This document shows positions 18,612 to 28,013 of a stretch of DNA of 64,000 nt, piece by piece. The notes under the pieces were generated by a model. It had not been told where the DNA came from, made no database searches, and saw only the letters and a program-made list of their open reading frames with translations. The DNA comes from AP-15 sp963775875 (GTDB lineage: Bacteria > Pseudomonadota > Alphaproteobacteria > ATCC43930 > CGMCC-115725). Position 1 is the first letter of the stretch, and each line of letters opens with the position of its first letter. The DNA lies in contig CAVZKP010000037.1 in NCBI GenBank assembly GCA_963775875.1, positions 62,001 through 126,000 on the forward strand, given 5' to 3'. A program made the translations under genes and the position numbers.

Positions 18612-19786
18612 ATGACCTTCACACTGACCCCGGAGCAGCAGGAGATCCGCGCCGCGGTGGCGCGGCTGTGCGAGCGCTTCGGCGACGATTATTGGCTGGA
18701 AAAGGACGATCAGGGCGGCTTTCCGCACGAGTTCCACCGGGCGATGGCCGAGGCGGGCTGGCTCGGCGTCGCCATGCCGGAAGAATATGGCGGCAGCGGG
18801 CTCGGCATCGCCGAGGCGGCGGTATTGATGCAGGCGGTGGCCGAATCCGGCGCCGGGTTCAGCGGCGCCTCGGCGATCCACATGAACATCTTTGGCCTGC
18901 ATCCGGTCGTGGTCTTCGGCACCGAGGAGCAGAAACAGCGCTTCCTGCCGCCGTTGATCGCCGGCGACGAAAAGACCTGCTTTGCCGTGACCGAGCCCGA
19001 TGCCGGGCTCGATACCACCCGGCTCAAGACCAGGGCGGTGCGCCGCGGCGACCATTATCTATTGTCCGGGCGCAAGATCTGGATCTCGACCGCGCAGGTC
19101 GCCGAAAAGATGCTGATCCTGGCGCGCACCACGCCGATCGAGGAGGTCGCGCGGCCGTCGCTCGGGATGACCCTGTTCTACACCGATCTCGACCGCGCAA
19201 GGTCGAGGTGCGCGAGATCGCCAAAATGGGCCGCAAGGCGGTCGATTCGAACCTGTTGTTCATCGACGGCCTCGAAGTGCCGGTGGCGGACCGCATCGGC
19301 GAGGAGGGCAGGGGCTTTCACTATATCCTGCACGGGATGAACCCGGAGCGGATCCTGATCGCCGCCGAGGCGGTCGGCCTCGGCCGCGCCGCGCTGGCGC
19401 GGGCCGCGCGCTATGCCGGCGAGCGGGTGGTCTTCGGCCGGCCGATCGGCCGCAACCAGGCAATCCAGCATCCGCTCGCCGAGCGCTGGATCGAGCTCGA
19501 AGCGGCCGAGCTGATGGTGCTGCGCGCCGCCGCCGCCTACGATCGCGGCGAGGAGCCGGGTCTGGTCGGCGCTTATGCCAATGCCGCCAAATACTGCGCC
19601 GCCGAGGCCGGGTTTCGCGCCTGCGAGACCGCGATCATGACCCATGGCGGCATGGGCTATGCCCGCGAATACCATGTCGAGCGCTATTTCCGCGAGATCC
19701 AGATCGCCCGCATCGCCCCGATCAGCCCGCAGCTGATCCTGTCGCACATCGCCGAGCGCGTGCTCGGCCTGCCGAAATCGTATTGA
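18612..19786 (+). CDS. acyl-CoA dehydrogenase, frameshifted
   Basis: FAD-dependent acyl-CoA dehydrogenase. The N-terminal helical domain has MTFTLTPEQQEIRAAVARLC; the middle has CFAVTEPDAGLDTTRLKTRA and GRKIWISTAQ; the C-terminal has MNPERILIAAEAVGLGRAAL, YAGERVVFGRPIGRNQAIQH and THGGMGYAREYHVERY. The frame breaks at 19193-19200 (DLDR to KVEVREIAKMG) through one missing base, probably a G from CGCGGCAAG. Repaired length is about 391 residues, normal for the family. It oxidises an acyl-CoA to the 2-enoyl-CoA with electrons going to ETF. Substrate unknown. ATG 18612 follows a long leader without another gene. Confidence 0.88.
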
Positions 19787-19824
19787 TGTTACCAGCCGGA
19801 ACGCCGCGAATCAGGGGCCGAGAA

Positions 19825-20631
19825 ATGACGTTGCGCGTGGCGATCGGCGGGTTCGGGGCGATCGGCAAGGTGGTCGCCGAGCGTCTCGACCGCGGCATCG
19901 ACGGGCTGACCCTCGCCGCGGTTTCGGCCCGCGACACGGCACGGGCCGAGGCGGCGATGGCTGATTTCTCGCGCAAAGCTGCGGTGGTGCCGCTGGCGCA
20001 GCTATGGCAGGTCGCCGACATCGTCGTCGAATGCGCCCCCGCCGCCCTGCTGCGCGAGATCGCCGAGCCGGCGCTGGACCATGGCCGCATCGTCATCGTG
20101 CTGAGCTGCGGTGCGCTGCTCGACAATTTCGATCTGGTCGAGCTGGCGGCGCGCCACGGCGGCCGCATCCTGGTGCCGACCGGGGCATTGCTCGGCCTCG
20201 ATGCGGTGGCCGCCGCTTCCGAGGGCGGCATAGCGAGCGTGCATATGATCACGCGAAAGCCGCCGGGCGGCCTGATCGGCGCGCCCTATCTGACCGAGCA
20301 CGGCATCGACATCACGCAATTGGCGCAGCCCCGCCGCGTCTTTGCCGGCAATGCGCGCGAAGCGGCCCGCGGTTTTCCGGCCAATGTCAACGTCGCCGCG
20401 GCCTTGGCATTGGCGGGGATCGGCCCCGAGCGCACCACCATCGAGATCTGGGCCGACCCCGGCGTCACCCGCAACATCCACCGGATCGAGGTCGAGGGCG
20501 AGGCCGCGCGCTTCTCGATGCAGATCGAAAATGTGCCCTCGGCCGAAAATCCGAAGACCGGCCGCCTGACGCCGCTTTCGGTCGTCGCCGCTCTCAAAAA
20601 GCTGGTGGGCCCGCTCGCAATCGGGACCTGA
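19825..20631 (+). CDS. nadX: aspartate dehydrogenase (NadX family)
   Basis: A 268-residue NAD(P)-dependent L-aspartate dehydrogenase, giving iminoaspartate for NAD synthesis (with NadA) or oxaloacetate for catabolism. The N-terminal Rossmann motif is VAIGGFGAIGKVVAERL. Family motifs are VVECAPAALLRE, GGRILVPTGALLGLDAV, the catalytic region HMITRKPPGGLIGAPYL and NVNVAAALALAGIGPERT. ATG 19825 is preceded by AGGGGCCGAGAA and starts exactly at the Rossmann strand. It lies 31 bases upstream of nicotinamidase pncA, so the pair probably serves NAD metabolism; in other bacteria nadX can replace nadB. Confidence 0.87.
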   Translation: MTLRVAIGGFGAIGKVVAERLDRGIDGLTLAAVSARDTARAEAAMADFSRKAAVVPLAQLWQVADIVVECAPAALLREIAEPALDHGRIVIVLSCGALLDNFDLVELAARHGGRILVPTGALLGLDAVAAASEGGIASVHMITRKPPGGLIGAPYLTEHGIDITQLAQPRRVFAGNAREAARGFPANVNVAAALALAGIGPERTTIEIWADPGVTRNIHRIEVEGEAARFSMQIENVPSAENPKTGRLTPLSVVAALKKLVGPLAIGT

Positions 20632-20662
20632 CCGGACCGCAACACGAACCCGCGAGGCAAAA

Positions 20663-21295
20663 ATGAGCCGAGATTTGGGCAGTCGGCCGGCCGGCGAGCG
20701 CGATGTTCTGGTGATCGTCGACGTGCAAAACGATTTCTGTCCGGGCGGCGCGCTGGCGGTGCCCGAGGGCGATGCGGTGGTCCCCGCGGTCAACCGGCTG
20801 GCGGCGCAATTTGCTCATGTGATCCTGACCCAGGACTGGCATCCGCCGGGGCACCTGTCGTTTGCCAGCTCGCATGCCGGCAAAAATCCGTTCGAGACGA
20901 TCGAGCTCGCTTATGGCGCGCAGATCCTGTGGCCGGACCATTGCGTGCAAGGGACCGAGGGCGCCGCGTTTCACCGCGATCTGGATGTCCCGCATGCCGA
21001 ACTGATCATCCGCAAGGGCTTTCTGCGCGCGATCAACTCCTATTCCGCGTTTTGCGAGAACGACCGGCGCACCCCGACCGGGCTGGCGAGCTATCTGCGC
21101 GAGCGCGGCTTCGAACGCCTGACCCTGGCCGGGCTCGCCACCGACTTTTGCGTGCTGTTCTCGGCGCTCGATGCCCGCGAGGCCGGTTTCGAGATCGCGG
21201 TCGCGGCCGGCGCCTGCCGCGGGATCGATCTCGACGGCTCGCTCGCCCGGGCGATGCGGGCGATGGCCGAGGCCGGGGTCGGGTTTCGCGATTAG
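20663..21295 (+). CDS. pncA: nicotinamidase PncA
   Basis: A 210-residue isochorismatase-fold amidase that converts nicotinamide to nicotinate in NAD salvage. The catalytic triad is visible: Asp20 (VDVQNDFC), Lys118 (RKGF) and Cys163 (TDFCVLFSA). The metal site is Asp58, His60 and His64 in DWHPPGHLSF. Length and motifs match the family well. The gene follows nadX by 31 bases in the same direction. It ends in a 4-base convergent overlap with the RNA-binding protein gene. Confidence 0.92.
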   Translation: MSRDLGSRPAGERDVLVIVDVQNDFCPGGALAVPEGDAVVPAVNRLAAQFAHVILTQDWHPPGHLSFASSHAGKNPFETIELAYGAQILWPDHCVQGTEGAAFHRDLDVPHAELIIRKGFLRAINSYSAFCENDRRTPTGLASYLRERGFERLTLAGLATDFCVLFSALDAREAGFEIAVAAGACRGIDLDGSLARAMRAMAEAGVGFRD

Positions 21296-21732
21296 AAGCG
21301 GCGCGGCAAGGATCGGCGTTCGACCTGAAAGGTCGGCTGCCGCCTCGGCGTCGCCTGCGCGGCAAAGGGGCTGACCGAATCCTGATCCTCGGCGCTGTCG
21401 CGCGGCGTTGGCCGCGGCGGGGCGCGGCGGGGCGCGGCGGCGCGGGGCTTCGCCGATTTTTTCGCCGAGTTCGGCCGCTCGCTGATGCGCACGTCGAGAT
21501 TGTGACCGTCGATCGCGGTGCCGTTCATCCCGGCGACCGCGAGCTTGGCGGCCCGCTCGGTCGCGATGTCGACAAAACCGTAGCGCAGCCGCTTTCCGGT
21601 CGCCGGGTCGCGGGCGACAAAGGCGCTCAGCACCATGCCGAACGGATCAAAGGCCTCGGCCAACTGGTCATCGCTGATATCCGGCGGCAGGTTGGCAACG
21701 AACAAATTGCCTCGGAAATACTGCAATCGCAT
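21292..21732 (-). CDS. RRM-type RNA-binding protein
   Basis: A 146-residue protein with one RNA recognition motif (about residues 8-88): RNP2 LFVANLPPDI and RNP1 RLRYGFVDI, then an Ala/Pro/Arg/Lys-rich disordered tail. Single-RRM proteins of this kind are common in alphaproteobacteria and cyanobacteria, often cold- or stress-linked; the role here is not known. ATG 21732 puts the RRM at the N-terminus. The last 4 bases overlap the end of convergent pncA. Confidence 0.85.
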   Translation of the reverse strand: MRLQYFRGNLFVANLPPDISDDQLAEAFDPFGMVLSAFVARDPATGKRLRYGFVDIATERAAKLAVAGMNGTAIDGHNLDVRISERPNSAKKSAKPRAAAPRRAPPRPTPRDSAEDQDSVSPFAAQATPRRQPTFQVERRSLPRRF

Positions 21733-21950
21733 CGGCCCCGCCCTTCCCGACCTGGTCATCCCGCCCGCTAACGCGGGCCGAAGATGGATGGCGTCATCGC
21801 CGCGGGGGGAATGTTGACTTTGCATTGCTGCGTTGCACAAAAAGCGCGTTGCCATCCGCTTCGAGCCATAGCGATCACGACGGCGCTTGCCCGCCGAACG
21901 GCGCCGCGCGAAATTGGCGCGTCATTTTTGCGGCAACCTCAGGGGTAGTA

Positions 21951-22826
21951 ATGATCCCGCGCAAGCGCAGCACCTTTTCGGCGATCGTCGACCGGCCGCC
22001 GCTCAAATTGCCGGACCGCGCCCGGATCGTCGTATGGACCATCGTCAATCTCGAATACTGGTCGATCTCGCGGCCGATGGCGCGGCAGGTACTGCCGGCC
22101 CCGACCGGGCAGGTGCTGCTGCCCGACATTCCCAACTGGGCCTGGCACGAATACGGAATGCGGGTCGGGGTGTGGCGGTTCTTCGAATTGTTCCGGCGCC
22201 TCGGCATTCGTCCGACCCTGTCGATAAACGCACGGGTCTGCGAGGAATATGAACGGGTGGCGCACGCGGCGCGCGAAGCCGGCTGGGAATTCATGGGCCA
22301 CGCCTGGGAGCAGATGCCGATCCATAAGGTCGACGATCAGGCGGCAATGATTGCGAAATCCCTGGATGTGCTGGGACGCTTTGCCGGGGTCAGGCCAAAG
22401 GGCTGGCTCGGACCGGGGCTCACCGAAACCTACGAGACGCCCGAATTGCTGGCCGGCGCCGGGATCCAATATATCGGCGATTGGGTCTATGACGACGAGC
22501 CGACCGAGATCCGCACCCGGCGCGGCCCGCTCGTCACCCTGCCATATTCGGTCGAGCTCAACGACATCCCGATGATGCTCGTCCAGCACCACGAATCGCG
22601 GTATTTCACCGAGCGCTGCATCGACAGCTTCGAGCGGCTCTATCAGGAGGGCGAGGAGCGGGCCAAGATCATGGCGATCGCGATCCACCCCTATATCAGC
22701 GGCCAGCCGCATCGGATCAAATACCTCGAAGCCGTCTACGAGCACATCGCCGGCTATGCCGGGGTACTGCACTGGAACGGGGTCGAGATCCTCGACTGGT
22801 ATCTGAAGGCGAAGGCGGCAGTCTGA
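21951..22826 (+). CDS. polysaccharide deacetylase (NodB-like) family protein
   Basis: A 291-residue protein of the NodB-like fold, in the group related to allantoinase PuuE and peptidoglycan deacetylases. Visible segments are ARIVVWTIVNLEYW, PDIPNWAWHEYGMRVGVWRF, GWEFMGHAWEQMP, GWLGPGLTETYETPELLAGA and IHPYISGQPHR. The typical metal Asp-His-His is only partly evident, with His in GHAWEQ and HPYISG, so substrate and even hydrolysis chemistry stay open. ATG 21951 has AGGGG 12 bases upstream. It heads a group of catabolic genes but is separated from them by the inverted toxin-antitoxin pair. Confidence 0.8.
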   Translation: MIPRKRSTFSAIVDRPPLKLPDRARIVVWTIVNLEYWSISRPMARQVLPAPTGQVLLPDIPNWAWHEYGMRVGVWRFFELFRRLGIRPTLSINARVCEEYERVAHAAREAGWEFMGHAWEQMPIHKVDDQAAMIAKSLDVLGRFAGVRPKGWLGPGLTETYETPELLAGAGIQYIGDWVYDDEPTEIRTRRGPLVTLPYSVELNDIPMMLVQHHESRYFTERCIDSFERLYQEGEERAKIMAIAIHPYISGQPHRIKYLEAVYEHIAGYAGVLHWNGVEILDWYLKAKAAV

Positions 22827-22901
22827 TAGCTCATCCGATTGCCTTCGGTGGGACCCGAGGGTGCTTTGTTCGCAGCGATTTGGCCACGGAGCAGTCGCGG
22901 G

Positions 22902-23254
22902 TTACGCCTTCGGCGCGGCTCCGCGTAATTTGGCAATTGCTGAGCGCAGCGTGGGCAACTCTTGCTCGACGACATCCCATACGAGGCGATCGTCACCGTT
23001 GCGTAAGCATGGATCAGCACGTTCCGGAAGGCGATGATGCGCGGCAGGTCCGGAATGCGCTCGGCCAATCGGGGATCGGCGCGGCGAAGGCCGGTGAAAG
23101 CTTCCCCGATGATTTCGAACTGACGTTCCACCGCAGCGCGCAGCAAGTCGTCAGCGATATAGTCGTCGAAGCTCCGCCCGACGGTGAAACGGGCAATCCG
23201 CTCCGCCGCAATATCAGCGTCCCAAAGATATTTCTCGGCTTCGTCCGCTGTCAT
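22902..23254 (-). CDS. hepT: HepT-like HEPN toxin RNase, frameshifted
   Basis: HEPN-domain toxin of a type VII toxin-antitoxin pair. The catalytic R-x4-H-x-Y motif is RNVLIHAY, within about 117 residues. The frame breaks at about 22993-22998 just after the motif: one missing base separates HAYATV from DDRLVWDVVEQELPTLRSAI. That tail is the family's usual C-terminal helix and ends at TAA 22902-22904. HepT is an RNase that MntA silences by adding AMP to the Tyr of this motif. The start ATG overlaps the mntA stop (ATGA), so the two are translationally coupled. Confidence 0.82.
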
Positions 23255-23592
23255 GACCGCGGAAAAAGGGTTCGTTTTTCCGCGATGATCCGTCGCCTGA
23301 GATAGGGATTTTTCAACGCGGCTTTGGTGACAAGATCGACCTCACGCCCGAAGAGAGCCTCCAGCGCCTCACGCAGAGCAAAATAGGCCGCGGCATAACC
23401 GCCGGGCGGCATCGGCTCGAATTCGACGAGAAGGTCGATATCGCTGCGCGCGGCATCGAAGCGATTATCCGCTGCGGAGCCGAATAGATCGAGCTGACGG
23501 ACCCCAAACCGACGGCATAGCGCGTCGAGCGCCGAGAGTTTGGGCTCGACGACGCTGGCATAGCCTGTCTCGATCGGATGAGGCTTCGTCAT
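23251..23592 (-). CDS. mntA: MntA-like nucleotidyltransferase antitoxin
   Basis: A 113-residue minimal nucleotidyltransferase. The signature GSAADNRFDAARSDIDLLVE carries the GS and DxD metal-binding residues, and a third acidic residue is in REVDLVTKAALK. In type VII systems MntA AMPylates the HepT Tyr and so neutralises the toxin. It is upstream of hepT on the same strand, with a 4-base overlap, the usual order for this family. Solitary MNT/HEPN pairs also occur as abortive-infection-like islands; here the pair interrupts plus-strand genes. Confidence 0.85.
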   Translation of the reverse strand: MTKPHPIETGYASVVEPKLSALDALCRRFGVRQLDLFGSAADNRFDAARSDIDLLVEFEPMPPGGYAAAYFALREALEALFGREVDLVTKAALKNPYLRRRIIAEKRTLFPRS

Positions 23593-23686
23593 TGCGAAAA
23601 TATAGCACGCGGCGCTGCCAGGACTGCCTGGTTGTTCGAGGTGCTCGGGCTGCCTAGAGTGCCACTGCCCAATCGAGAGACAGCTG

Positions 23687-24908
23687 ATGCCGCCGCCCGC
23701 TTCGCCGACCAAACCCGGCCCGCTTGCCGGGATCAAGGTCATCGACCTGACGACCGTGGTATTGGGGCCGCTGGCGGCGCAGATCCTGGGCGATCTCGGC
23801 GCCGAGGTGATCAAGATCGAATCGCCCGGGGGCGACATCATGCGCTTTGCCGGCCCGTCGCGGCACCGCGAGATGGGCCATGTTTTCTTGAACCTCAATC
23901 GCAACAAACGCTCGCTATGCCTTGATTTGAAACGCCCCGAGGCCAGCGAGGTGCTGTTCGCGCTGGTTCGCCGCAGCGATGTCTTCCTGCATAATATGCG
24001 CCCCCAGGCGATGGCGCGGCTCGGCTTCGCCTACGACGTGCTGCGCGAGGTCAATCCGCCGCCTCGTCTATTGCTCGGCGCATGGCTACGGTCAGGATGG
24101 GCCGCTCGCCGACCGCCCCGCTTTTGACGACATCATCCAGGGGGCGAGCGGCTTTGTCGCGCTGGAACAGGCGACCGGCGGCGAGGCGAGGTTTGTCCCG
24201 ACCTTGGTCGGCGACAAGACGGTCGGCCTGACCATGGTCTATGCGGTGATGGCGGCCTTGCTGCAGCGCGAGCGCACCGGCGAGGGCCAGGCGGTCGAGG
24301 TGCCGATGCTCGAAACCATGACCGCCTTCGTGATGGCCGAGCATCTGGGCGGGCTGACGTTCGAGCCGCCGCTGGGGCCGCCCGGCTATTCGCGAATGCT
24401 GGCGCCCGACCGCCGCCCGCATCGCACCGCTGACGGCCATATCTGCATCCTGCCCTACAGCGACCGGCACTGGCGCGATTTCTTCCATATCGCTGGAAGG
24501 CCCGAGCTTTCCGACGATCCGCGCCTCGTCGACGCCCAGACCCGCAGCCATCATGTCGCCGAGCTATACGCGCTGATCGCCGAATGCGTGCGCGGCGAGA
24601 CGACCCATTACTGGATCGACAAGCTCAAATCGGCCGACATCCCGTGCGGGCCGGTCAATCCGCTCGCCGCATTGCCGCAGGACGAGCAGCTCGCCGCGGT
24701 CGATTTCTTCCCGCTGACCGACCACCCCTCGGAAGGCCGGATTCGCACCGTCCGGCCGCCGGTGCGGTTCGGCGAGGCGGATTGCGCCTTGCGCCATCCG
24801 GCGCCGCGGCTGGGCCAGCACTCGCGCGAGATCCTGCGCGAGGCCGGGCTGGCCGAGGCGGAGGTCGAGGATCTGATCGCCCGGAACATAGCGATCGCTG
24901 CCGAGTGA
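23687..24908 (+). CDS. CaiB/BaiF family CoA-transferase (class III), frameshifted
   Basis: Class III CoA-transferase moving CoA between an acyl-CoA and a free carboxylic acid. The N-terminus has GIKVIDLTTVVLGPLAAQIL, LGAEVIKIESPGGD and LNRNKRSLCLDLK. The C-terminus has GDKTVGLTMVYAVMAALLQR and the region before LGQHSREIL. The catalytic Asp is not confidently placed because the frame breaks at 24055-24062; removing one C gives VNPRLVYCSAHGYGQDGPLAD. Repaired length is 406 residues, normal. The stop touches the next gene (TGA then ATG), so it is co-transcribed with the AcnX pair and may activate or recycle their product as a CoA ester (inference). Confidence 0.87.
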
Positions 24909-26148
24909 ATGGCGATGCGGCTGAGCGATGAAGAACGGGCGATGCTGGCCGGCGAGTTCGGCGAGCCGCGGCGCTGGGCGATCGCGCATCAGATCGCGGT
25001 CGGCGAGTTCTTCGATGCCGCGGATTTCGTCGCCATATCGCAGGCGCATATCATGGCCGACACCGAGTCCCTCGGCGAGGCCGGGGTGCGGTTTCTGGAG
25101 GGGCTCGCGGCGGCGCCGCAATCACAGCGCCGGGTGCGGGTGCCGACAATCACCGATCCGCGCGGCATCGATTTCGCGGTCTATCGCCGGCTCGGGCAGA
25201 GCGAGTGGATGGCGGCGCTCGAAAGACGGGCGATCGCGGCATTGCGCGCCTTCGGCTGTGCTGATGACCGATACCTGCATCAACTACCAGACGATCATGG
25301 CGCCGGTCAGGGGCGATCATCTCGCTTATGGCGACACCGGAGTGGTGATCTATTCGAACAGCGTGTTGGGCGCGCGCAGCAATTTCGAGGGCGGCCCGTC
25401 GGCGCTGGCCGCGGCATTGACCGGACGCACCCCGCGTTATGGCTACCACCTCGAGCAATGCCGCCGCGCCACCCGGCGCTTTCGCCTGACCGAGACGCCG
25501 CGCGATCTCAGCGAATGGGGGGCGGTGGGCGGCGTCGTCGGCGAGGCCTGCGGCTCGTATTGGCAGGTCCCGGCGATCGACGGCATCGAGGCGAGCCCCG
25601 GCTCCGACGCGCTCAAGCATTTCGGCACCGCGCTGGCGAGCTTCGGCTCGGTCGCATTGTTCCACATGCCCGGCATCACCGGCGATTATGCCGCCTCCCT
25701 TGACCCGTCGCCCGAGGCGGTCGCGATCGGACGCGCCGAGATCGACGCTTTTGTCGCGCGCTATGCCGCCTCCGGCGACAAGCTCGACGTCGTCGTCTTC
25801 GGCGCGCCGCAATTGTCGCTGTTCGAGATCGCGGCGGTGGCGGACGCGCTCGACGGGCGCAGCATCCATCCCGACACGACGGTGCTGGTAACCACCTCGC
25901 CCGAGATCAAGCACGCCGCCGACCGCATGGGCCTGACCCGGCGGATCGAGGCGGCCGGCGGCGTCGTCGGCGAGGGAATCTGCTTTTACCAGAGCTATGC
26001 GCGCGAAATGGCCGAGGCCAATGGCTGGACCCGGCTGATGACCAATTCGGCCAAGCTCGTCAACATCATCGGCGGCTATGGCTACCGGCCGAGCCTGGCC
26101 AGCCTCGAACGCTGCGTCGATTCGGCGGTGGCGGGCCGGGTGCTGTGA
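24909..26148 (+). CDS. aconitase X (AcnX) large/catalytic subunit, frameshifted
   Basis: AcnX-type hydro-lyase. Known members include cis-3-hydroxy-L-proline dehydratase and mevalonate-5-phosphate dehydratase. Recognised segments are LSDEERAMLAGEFGEPRRWA, TDTCINYQTIMAPVRGDHLA, SNSVLGARSNFEGGPSALAA, ASGDKLDVVVFGAPQLSL, TTSPEIKHAADRMGLTRRI and the C-terminal TNSAKLVNIIGGYGYRPSL. The frame breaks at 25253-25258; removing one T gives AFGVLMTDTCINYQ and a protein of about 412 residues. It begins directly after the CoA-transferase stop and overlaps the small-subunit gene. In proteobacteria such two-subunit forms often act on hydroxyproline-like acids. The substrate here is not known. Confidence 0.87.
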
Positions 26149-26564
26149 CGCTCCTGTTGCGCTGCCATCCGGGCATCGGGCCCGCCGGTGATCGGCATCG
26201 CCCTCGTCGCGGCCGACAATTTTTCGGCGCGCTATGATCTCGACCGTAGCCGAGGGATCTTCTCGCGGCCCGCTCACAAGCTCGCCGGCGAGAGCTATGT
26301 CGACCAGATCCTGGTTCTCGACAACGCCAAGGGCGGGGTCGCCACCGCCTGGATGCTGCACGAGATGATGGCGCGCACGATCGTGCCGCGGGGGCTGATC
26401 TTCAACCGGGTCAACCCGATCCTGGCGCAGGGCGCCGCCTTCGCCAACCTCGCGCTGGTCGACCGTTTCGATGACGGCGATGTGACCCGCTGTTCCGCAC
26501 CGGCGACGAGTTGCGCCTCGATCCCGCCGCCGGCGTGGTCGAGATTTTGAACCGGGAACGCTGA
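26145..26564 (+). CDS. aconitase X small (swivel, DUF126) subunit, frameshifted
   Basis: Swivelling-domain partner of AcnX. Recognised parts are ARYDLDRSRGIFSRP, HKLAGESYVDQILVLDNAKG and NRVNPILAQGAAFANLAL, the last matching the DUF126 signature around a PIL motif. A GTG at 26145 overlaps the large-subunit stop (GTGA). Reaching the conserved frame needs one base removed near 26181-26190 and one added near 26484-26491, after which the tail reads LFRTGDELRLDPAAGVVEIL. The two shifts cancel, leaving 139 residues, the expected size. A GTG at 26188 is an alternative start if the first shift is not real. Confidence 0.8.
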
Positions 26565-26576
26565 TCGCGACCCGCC

Positions 26577-27843
26577 TTAATCCGGCAGGCCGAACACCTC
26601 TTCGGGCTGGAACAGGCCGCGCACCGGTTGGAAGCCGAGCGAGACCAAGGGGCGCGGGCAGATCTCGGCGAAGGCGGCGGAGGTCAGCAGCGGGCGCAAC
26701 AGGCGCTTGGTCAGCCCTTCGATGCGCGAGGCGAGGTTTACCGCCGGCCCGATCACGGTGAAGTCGAGCCGATCGGCGGAGCCGACATTGCCATAGATGA
26801 CCTCGCCCAGATGCAGCCCGATGCCGGTGCGCACTTCGGCCAGTTCGTGCTCCCGGCGTTCCCGGTTGATCGCGGCCAGACTTTCGAGCCCCTGGGTTGC
26901 GGCGTCCAGCGCGCGCAGGCTCGACGGCGCAAAATCCTCGTCGTCATCGGCCGGAAAGATGGCGAGCACGCCGTCGCCCATGAATTTCAGAATCTCGCCC
27001 TTGTTCGCGCTGGATCGGCGACACGATCGCGTCGAAATAATCGTCGAGCAGTTCGATCACCGCCTCGCCCGGCAGGCGGTCGGACAAGCCGGTGAAGTTG
27101 CGCACATCGGTCATCATGATGACCGCCCGCATGCGCTCGCCCTGAGCCCGCAGGATCTGCCCGGCGAGGATGCGCCGCCCGGCCTGCGGCCCGAGATAGG
27201 TGTCGAGCAGATTGGTGCTGATCCGGCGCTCCGCGCGCGTCTCGGCGATCGCCGCCAGGGCCGGATTGATCTCTTCGAGGGCGGCGATGTCGGCCTCGCC
27301 AAAGCCGCCCGGCCGGTCGGTCGCCCAGGTCACCACCGGGAAGCGGCGAAAGGAGCGGTTCAACGGCAGCGCGACATAATCGGTGCCGCCGGCCTTGCGA
27401 ATTCTCTCCAGCAGCGGGAATTCCGGCGCCGGCTGGTCGAGGCGTCGGCGGAACGGCGTCCCATGTTCGATCGTGCCCCGGATCGGGCTCAGCCGATATT
27501 CGTCGGTTTCGTCCGAGCCATGCAGGATGCGATATTCCTCGACGATCTTGCGGTCGCGCAACCAGCGGAAGCCAATGCCGCGAATCTGCGGATGCAGCAC
27601 GCCCGCATGAAAGGTGGCGCGCCACAACGGCACGTTGTCGCCGAGCAGGCGCCAGCACAATTCGTCGAACAACTCGACCCCGCTGTCGATATGCGGGCCC
27701 TCGACCAGCAGCCAGCGCGAGATCTGTCCGCCCGGTATCGCGGCGCCGAGCCCGGTATAGGCGCCTTCGGTGCGGAAGAGTTCTTCGCCGCTGGTCCGCG
27801 GTGTCGGTTCGGCGGGTATGGCGAGGCTGGGCGTCGCGGACAG
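26577..27843 (-). CDS. class III adenylate/guanylate cyclase family protein, frameshifted
   Basis: Cytosolic nucleotide cyclase, about 420 residues. The N-terminal sensor-like region (GQISRWLLVEGPHIDSGVEL, VPLWRATFHAGVLHPQIRGI) is shared by many proteobacterial cyclases. The catalytic domain has MTDVRNFTGLSDRLPGEAVI (first metal Asp), FMGDGVLAIF (second metal Asp), then HLGEVIYGNVGS and FTVIGPAVNLASRIE. The frame breaks at about 27006-27013; dropping one C from CAGCGCG gives IQANKGEILKFMGDG. The true start is unclear: the frame is open from about 27843 but no ATG or GTG lies ahead of the conserved region, so a second indel near the N-terminus is possible. It converges on the AcnX operon with a 12-base gap. 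Confidence 0.82.
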
Positions 27844-28013
27844 CTTCGTGTCCCTTCGGCTATTTGAAGGCGATCGGCATGTCCCATGCTAGGCGGGACG
27901 CGGGATAGATAGGAGCGGCGCGCGCCGATTGCCACGGGCCGGACGTTCCCCTGACGGTGAAGGTGATCTAGTTTGCCTCACCTGAACGGCAAAGCGGCAG
28001 CGCGGAGGAAGCG

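Noticed and set aside
3722..26500. Programmed ribosomal frameshifting as the reason for broken frames
   Set aside because: The sites share no slippery heptamer or following stem-loop, and they occur in many unrelated genes whose families never use frameshifting.
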